Positions 1 through 9,000 of a DNA stretch of 43,237 nt are shown here, piece by piece. The translations under genes and the position numbers were made by a program. The notes beneath the pieces were generated by a model that was given only the letters and a program-made list of their open reading frames with translations, had not been told where the DNA came from and ran no database searches. Origin of the DNA: a virus; IMG/VR virus record IMGVR_UViG_3300047284_000541, positions 1 through 43,237 of that record; one strand, 5' to 3'. Numbering within the stretch: position 1 is the first letter of the stretch; the number at the start of each line of letters is the position of its first letter.

Positions 1-3000
1 GCGGACTCCTACGCCAGCTCGGCCGTACAGCCGAACATCAAGTCAAACGACCCCGGAAGCTTCTACATTGTGCTGGGAGTCAGGAGCTTGGCGGACGATG
101 AATTCATTCCGTCCGAAAATGAGGAAGTCGCCAAGCGCACCGGACGCAGGTGGTATGAGGCCGAGGCCCTGCGCTCGCTCCACGTCCATTTGAACCCGAT
201 TGCGACGACCTTGTTGCATGAGGTTCAGCATGTGATTCAGTACATCGAGGGGATGCGGGACCCGGTAATCAGCCCCGTGCATTGGGTTAAGGCCATCCAG
301 CTTGCCACGCTCGCGAGACTCATGGGGGTCAAGGAGAACATCATGCCCGTTCAGGCGACCAATGAGCTAATTCAGGCCTACAAGGCCACCAAGACGCTTC
401 CTGTGGAAGCCGTCGGCGTCGATTTCGATGAGAATTACAAGGCAAGCTGGGAGGACTCGTTCAGGGCCCTTGATTCCGTAATCAGGGGCCCGGTGGTCAG
501 CCATTTCAGGTCCCATTCCAGAACTTACCTGCTCAGGGCCACCGAAGGATTCGCCAGAACCCTGACGGGGCTTGCGGCAAGAGGCGCGGCCCAAGTCGAG
601 CATGCTGAAAAGGCCGTGCTATTGCACGAGTCTGCCAAGGCCGCGCTCACCCTTGAGCAGGCCAATCACGTGTACGTACAGCTCAAAGATTTGGAGGCCG
701 AAACGCGGGACAACAAGGAGTTCAACCGTCTTTGGTTCAATGACTTCGGCCTACAGCAGGCCATCCGGGCCGCCAACGTCGCGCGCCATGCGTGGATTTA
801 TGAAAATGAAAAGAGTCTGATTCTTGCAGGAACCCACGCCGTGAGCGCGCGCAGGTTCGTCGAAATCTTCACCGAAAATTTCATGGTCATTAACTACGCG
901 ACCATGGCGAATGAAATTCAAGCCCGGGTGACTCAGGCCCGGCTTGGAATGAGCGAAGAGGAGCTGGCCAAGAACCCGCGCGAGGACATCAACGTCCCCA
1001 ACGGTTCTGTGCTTGCCGTAATCAAGGAATCGCTTCGGCAGTCCGACAAGACTGCGGAAGAACTTGGAAGGGATTTCTTCAAGCTTCAGATGGGCGGAAG
1101 CGCCCCCGTGTTCAAAATCATGGAATCCATGATTGGCGACCTCGGCGAAGAGGGCCCGTTCAGGGACTTGGGCAATCTGGCCCTCATCAGATACTTTGCT
1201 TCCGCCGCAAACGACGAGCTCGAGGCGCTTGGAAAGTTCGTAATTTCCAGCAGGGGCTGGACGGTGGGAGAAGACGGCAAGCTCAGGTTGCAGACCGGAG
1301 ACTACGTCGTCGCCGGAAAATTTGACGAATTCCTCTCGAAGGCCAGAGACGCCGCAGGCATCACGACCGAGGACCGTGAAGCCATCACCTTCTCCGGGGC
1401 TACGTTTGACAAGTTCCTCACCATAAAGGACGTGCTCCAGCTTTCAGAGCTGAAGGTGACCGCGGAGAACGTGATGTCGACCGGCAACAGCGCAATCGAC
1501 GCCGTGATGTCCGACGATTTTCCCGCGAAGATAAAGGGCGGGAACCTGAGGGTCGAGCTGTCCAAGATTTCGTCTGTCAGCGAAGTGGCCATGAGTCTTT
1601 GCAACGTGGACAAGATTGCCGAGAAGTTTGCAGAAGACGACCTGACCAAGTCCGACCTCCTTAACATCATGTGCTTTGCCCACGACATGGTGTCCGCTGG
1701 CATCGTCAACATCGCACGCCACCCAATCGTTACCAATGCGGAGGATTTGGTGATGAACATGACCAAGGAGCAGTTCGCTCGCTTGGACAAAGCTCACAAG
1801 TTCTTCCCCGGAACGAATTTTCTAAAGCGCTCATTCGGGCGCATTCCGGTCCAAGGATTCTTCAAGGTCAGGTTCAACAAGGTCGAGCTTGATGAAGAGG
1901 CCATACGCGGCGTTGAGATGTTCTCTCGGCTGTCTCCTGAACAGTCGGCGGCCTTCGGAGCTGATGCTCTCATTGAGAGGTTCAAGAAGAACAAGCTAAT
2001 CGAGTCCGTCACGGGAAGTAGCGTCACGCCTATTAATCCTGCAAGGGTTAACAGAATCAACTCGTCCATTAACAGGCACCTCAACATGGTGGCCCCGTTC
2101 TTTGAATCCGCCATCAAGAAGATGTCGGAAACGAACGAAGTTGATGCCATTAGGAAGATTGCCTCACAAATCATGACCGACCTTGAAAAGTCGGTAATGG
2201 AAATCAGTCTTTCAAGCGCGCTCTTTCCGAGTGTGCGTGATTCTGACTCCGCGTTGGCCGTGAGCATGCCCGGCCAGCCGAGCGTCGAACAGAGAAGGGC
2301 AATCAAGGGCCTTGGCGGTCAGTATCAGCAGTCTGAAAGGACTTCTGGCGTCGAACTCATCAGACTTAACCAGTTCAAGCACAGAGAAAGAGTCACGAGG
2401 TATTGGGGACTGCCTTACTATGGAGTTCCCAACCCCGTGTTCGCAGGAATTACCGGCGCGTTAATCGACCTGAACAATGGCCCGTACGAGGGCGCCTCTT
2501 TCGCGGCAGAAATTACTCCCGCCCTTATCAGCCCGTCGGCCGGATACCTGCATGTGCCCGCAAACCAAGGAGGTGGCAAACTGAGCGACGTAAACTCAAG
2601 CCCCAGAATCTTCACGAACGTCCCGATTCACGAAATCATCAAGCAGATTCAGGACGCCCATTACCACGGCAATTCCCCGTACACAATTTCCGACGGGCTT
2701 TATGGGTCTCTGCATGGGACGGCCAACAGCATCAACGAACATCTCCAGAGATTCAGGTCATGCTATGATTGCCTGCAAAAGATTGAGGCCGCGCCGCAGT
2801 CCTTCAATTGGGATGAAATAACTTGGAATTACGTCGTGTCTGGAATCGTCCAAGCGGCCGGGAAGGAATACAATTTCGGAGAACACGGGCCTTCGCAATG
2901 CGAGGCCCTGACCGAAGGACAGAGGCAGACCGCCAAGATGGTTCTTTTGACCGCCATCAGTGAGCTGGAAAAAAGGGTTCCGGTCATTACCAAGGCCCTC

Positions 3001-6000
3001 GAGCTGAAGGCGGAAATCGCGTTGGATTACGCCGAGCGTCAGCAGAAGTACGAGGAAATAGCCAAAGCCCAAATTAGTCCCAACATGCAAGGGACGCTTG
3101 GCGCGTTCGCCGGCGCGCTCATGCATTTCAAGGGAATCATTCCGATGTCCGAGGACGTCGTCATTAGCGGGTTTTCCGCAGACGGGTACGTTCTGAGAAA
3201 CAAAAAGGATTCCGTTCTGGCGATACCGTCCACGAATTACGCCGTCAGCCCGACCGAGCATTTCATAAACTTGGCGAACAACTCAGGTTTCGTTTCAACG
3301 GAGAACGTGATGAGGGAGGGCGTTGCCATGCTTTCGATTGAGCACAACGTCGACAGCTTGATGCACGGAATTATTGCACCTCCGTGGGGCGACCCTGCCG
3401 CCGGAGTCATAGCAAAGACCTCTACCAGCAGACTGTTCCCCGTCGCGGGCAACTTGGAAAAGGTGCTCACGGCCATGAGCGCAGAGGGCCCGGTTCCGTT
3501 CTACCCCTCTACGGGATACCAAGGCCTGAGCGACGTGGCAAGGGGCTCGCTTCTTGGAAGCATCAAGCTCGCCCACTCGCTAATCCTGACCTATGTTGAG
3601 GATGCCGCCGCCGAGGCCGCGAAGAAGAGCGAGGGAAGCTACAACGACGAGGTTCTCTCAAAGCAGAGCTTCACGAAGCACTACGCAAGCATTTCCGGCA
3701 CGCTCAATCGAATCTGGGGCAACCCCATTTTCCTGTCGGAAACCAAGCTTGGGCCGGTCGGCATGTTTCAGCATCAAGGACTCAGTCCCGTCATGGTCGG
3801 GGCGGCCTCCGCCGCCAACGTGCTCGCCGTGGTCGAATCCGGACTCCCCAAGGCGCATTCAGAAAGACTCGTCTATGACGACGTTCTGCACAAACAGCAG
3901 TACGAAATCTGCGCGGAAGAGGTGCGCAAGGAGTTCAATAATCCGACCGGACCAGATGGAGCCCTTAATCTGAACGCCATAAGGATTGCGGTTGAGGCCT
4001 ACATGTCGATGCTGGGAGCCGGGGCGCTTGGCAGGGTGGCCCACAACATCAGCACCAGCCAATCGCTTGAGACCATAATCGACTCTCATGCGACCATCTG
4101 GCTGAAGAACGTGGACGCAGGTTCTAGGCTCAAAAACCTCATAACCGCCAACAATGAGAAGCTCTCTACCACCATAGCCGAGGCGGGCATCGAGCGTGCC
4201 ATTGATTCCGTCAATCAGGCAAGCATAGACTCATGGCTCAGCGGAGTGTCCATAAAGGCGGGAAGCAAGCTCGGGCATGAGAGCGACCTTTACAAGTTCG
4301 TCGCAGGACAGATTGCGTCGATGATTGGTGATGTGAACTTCTGGATTGGGCATTTCTCGGCCATCGCGGCGTTCAAGGAACTCAAGTCCTACATTCCCGT
4401 CCAAAAGCCGGGAGACGAATTTGACGCGGTCAGTTTCGACTTTGTCAGGCCCGGAAGAACGACTTCACGCACCGTAGACGCCAAGAACCTGATGTACGGG
4501 TTCAAGCAAGCCGTGGGAGTGCAGAACAACTCCGCCGTGGCCAGCACCAGCTCGGCATTGATTCTGACGGGGAGGATGCAACACAAGACCAGACATCAGC
4601 AGGCGACCGGGCATTCATTCGACTCTCCGACCTTCATCGACCGCCCGGCAGGAGGCGGATTCTTCTTTTCGCCTGACGCACGGACTGCAAATTTCATTGA
4701 AGATAAGGTCTCACTGCAAGGCCATCCCACGGATAAAGCTTACTCGAACATGTCGCCGTTCGGCTTCATCGGTTCCACCGGAGCGCTGTACGGACGTGCG
4801 GCTCCGCATAACGATTTCGAGGGGGGCAAGCACGTCCGCTATGTGCTCCGTTCAAGCTATGCGGAAATCGGTGCGGGGCCGGTCTCGCTGTATGATGCCA
4901 TCAGAAGGACGTCTCAAACGGTCAGACTTCAGACCTCGCCCCTGACGATGGATTCCGAAACGTCTACGGCCAAGTCTGGAGAGCCGCAGAAACTGACCTA
5001 TGACCTGCTGACTCTTCAGCGCTCCGTAGCCAGCAAGATTTCCGCCAACAACATCCAGTCCATCGCCTCTCAGTTCGGAAAAGAGAAGGTCTCCATCCCG
5101 GCCGCCAGACACAGAATCGGACCGAAGGTGCACCCGTATGTACTTGGATTGAAGGAGACCCGAAACAAGGACATCAGGGAGCTTTTCCTTCACTCTCACA
5201 GCTTCTCCAAGAATCCGCTGTTCATGTCGCTCGCAGGATTCGACGCGCCCGCGCGACCGGCCATGGAAGACGCCAGCCATTACAATCCCGCCTTCAGCTG
5301 GAGAAGATTGGGCGACGGAAGGATAATGTTCAATTACTCACCGACGTTGAACGTGCTCGGCTATTGGCAGGCGACTGAAAAGTGGAGGGACGGCCAATGG
5401 CCTACCGGAATTCCGTACCAGTTCGGAGCCGGATGGGACGTCAACAAGGGCGTCCTAATCCCGAACGCCATGAGCCGGTCCATGTCCAATCTCATCACGC
5501 TTCAAAAGGGGCATAGGAGTCTTACCGGAGCAGTCGGGTCGCTTGTTCATGGCCTCAAAAAGTACGAGTTCATGAGCCCGGCCGTCCTTGAGGCCATGCA
5601 CCAAGGCGTCGAAGCTAGGTTCGCGAGGTTTGAAATGCCAGCAGAGGCCCTGAAGGAATACTCCAAGAGCCCGCCAATGGCGAATAAGGTCCCTGAAGGA
5701 CTTAAGCAGTATTTCGATTCGGCGTCATTTAGCTCAGAGCGGCCTGATTTCGCCTCCGGAGGAGCGCTTTACGAAAACGTGGAGAAGTCCCTCCTTCTTT
5801 CCAGCCAAGGGCTTTCTTATTTCACCTTCGTCCTGCCCAAGAACGCCAACATCAACCATTTCATGGAGGTGATGGCGCTCATCCATGAAGCCGGTTCCGT
5901 GATAATGAGCAACCCCAATGTCACGATGCTCAGCGGAGAAATAGGACAAAGCTTAATCTTCGCGCCCAATTCCAAAAACTTCTTGGCCGAGGCCGAAGAG

Positions 6001-9000
6001 GCCGTCGACAGATTCTACAAAGGCGGATTTTTTGCCTCGGAAGCTGCATTCGCCGAAGCTGTTGCGGGTGAATCCGCAATAAGCGACAGGAGCTTTGAAG
6101 AGCTTCTTTCCGGAGCGCCCTCGTCTTCCTCCTCGGTCGCCGTCAACTCCCTCAAAAGGAAGCTGGTTTTCAGCCCCAACACCATAAATGACATGGAGGC
6201 GGCCTTCCAGATGATGTCGTTGAAGCCAAGCGGCTATTTCGTTCCTCAGGCCGAACGTCAGCTGAAGGCCCATGGCGAAACCAAGCTGGCAATCCAGCAC
6301 CTTTTCCCGGGAAGGGAGGACCTTCTCGAATACGCTTGGGACAAGGGGGCGAACGTCTCCGTGTTCAAGAACAGAAGCGACGGAAGGTACACGGTCGCAT
6401 ACGACTCCTATGACACCGTCGACGCCAACGGAATGCCCAGCAAGCGACGGATAGTCCTGACCGTTAAGAACGAATCCGAAGCCAGCCGAATCGCTCAGCA
6501 AGTCTCGGCGTCGGCCACCGAGGCCGCCTTCGTCAAATCCTCCATGACCGACTACGTCATTGAGGACGTGGGCTCCGGGGCCGCGTCGGATGAAAGGCCG
6601 TTCAGGGCTAGGTCCTACCGCCCCGACAAGGGCTTCGACGAGGTCAATGAATGGAGAGTCTTGGGCATTGAAAAGGCGTTTGCCAGCAAGGATGAGGCCA
6701 AGGTCGTTGCCTCGGAGCTGAACAAGCAGAAGGTTGTCACCGGCAAGGTGAAGCCGCCGACCGTAATTGAGCTCAGTTATGATTCGGACGCAGGTGAAAT
6801 AGAGTCTGTCCTGAGGTCCAACATCTCATTCGGCACGCATGCGCCGATACAGTATGCTCTGGCGTCGTTGAGGGCGGTGAAGAACGGCTTGGACAAGCAC
6901 AAGCGCATGAAGCCCTCCATGACGGGCGCGGAGTGGTTCGACTTCATGTCCTACCACAGGATTTCAAAGCATGAGATGAGGACGCTCAATCTTGCCATGC
7001 TTTTCCACCTCAATCTTGAAGCACAGCTGACCCGTTCTGACGTGGCGAGGTACATCAACGCCGTTTACGTCAAGACCGGGCGCGCCATGGGCAGGGAGCA
7101 TAGCAACATCCTGACGGACACCAGCATGAAAGCTTGGCCATACATGCAGTACGCCAGCTTGGCCCACAAGCTCAGGGCCAAGATGATGGCCGATTCGCTG
7201 ATGCAGATGTACGCCAAAATCGAGGAGAAGATTGGCGCCTACGGAATCACCAACTTCCTAGTATCCTCGGGCGAAGGCGACCCAAGGGAAGGGGACCACA
7301 TTGTTGCCGCCTATTCCGCCTTGCGCGACATCCACATCCAGATGCTCCGCGAATCTCTTTCGGCCGTCACCAGCGAGGCATACGCCCAGAAGTTCTTCGA
7401 GGAGACGAAGGGCAAAACCTTGCCCGAAATCTTCAAGATGGTCGCCATGAATGACAAGCCCATCGCTCGGGCGATTTCGGCCGCAGTCATGTACCATTTC
7501 GCGAACTCCATGGGACGTCAGGAGAACGCCGCAAAGCTCTCATCCCTCGCCGGGATACTCGGAATCGACTTGGCCGTGGAGACCCCGGAAGGGAACATGG
7601 ACACCGGTGACATCACCAGCAATCTGGTCAAGCTCGCGCAAAACAGCGAGCTTGGCGGAAGCGGATTCCCTGCGCCAAAGGTTCCCCCGGTTCTAAGGCC
7701 GGGCGAAGAGCAAAACCTGTCGGCGAAGTCGGCCAACACTTGGGGCACTTACAGCTCGGGCGTTGGACCGTACTATTTCGACGTGTACCACACCGACATC
7801 GCGCCGAACGCCGAAAGGTTTGGCAAAGAGAGGATGTTCTTCGAACAGAAAGCTCAGGACGCCCGCAACAGGAAGGACTATCAGGAGGCCCAAAAGTATG
7901 AACGCATCATCGAGTCAATGCTTTCGCTTGAAAAGGTCAGGAGGGCCATACTTGAAAACGGGCACTTTGCGAAGGGCGCTGGACACATCAACTCTCCCGA
8001 CGACACTCATCAGCTGTTCCATCTGCGCTACGGAGAGGGCATAGTACAGTCGGCCGTTCCTCCGGGCGCCAAGGCATCCGACGTCCAGTTCTTCCTTAAT
8101 GACGACAAGAACCTTCCGTTCAACAGCTTGAACATTGAGGAAATCCAGTCGGACACGTTCCAGAAGTACACTTACGGACCCGGGGGCTCAGTGGGCTTCA
8201 AGGCGCCCTATGGCATCGCCTTGCCGTTTGACAGAAAATCCGCCGAAGCTTCAAAATTCATGGAGGAATGGAGGTCGCTTACCAACACGATTGCGTCGGC
8301 CGAAGCGGGTTTTGCGGAGAAGTGCGTCACGAGCAACGTGTTGCTCAATTCAGGGGCTCTAAGGTACTTCCACGCCGGTCTGAACAACTCCTACTACAGG
8401 AAGTTCGAGGAGCTGCCTGAAGTCCACAAATGGCTGATTTTCCAAAGCATCAAGCTGGAGCTGGACAATCCTGACGGCTCACCCGAGTTCGCCATAAATG
8501 ACATAAGCAGGATTGGGTGGATTGAGAGCCCGACCGAGAAAATCCAAGTTCCCGAGTCCCTCAGGAAATCCCTGCCCGGAATGGACGGGGTCCTGACCGT
8601 CCCGAAAATTGTCAGGTCGGACCTTCCGGCGACTGATTCTTGGGTTATTTCCGTGGCCACGCGGGCCTACCTGAACTCGGATACTGGCTCAGGCGCGGCC
8701 GCCAACATGCGCTCCCCGAACAACGTGATGGAGCTCAGCTTCGCCAACATCGGCGGGAACATGTCAAACCTCCTGCAACTCGGAGACCCGAACTTCAATC
8801 CGACCCTTTCGTCAGCTCTGGTGAACCCGTTCTTCAGCTCCTCCACCTTGACCCGGGAGACGAGCGTGGTCGACCTAGCCGTGCGCATGTTCATGTCGAA
8901 CGCCGACAATGCGAAATTCGTCATGGACAACCTAGGAGGGTATTTTGAGCAGGTCGACACGAGGCATCATCAGGAGAGAGAGACTTCTGAGGGCCTGAAG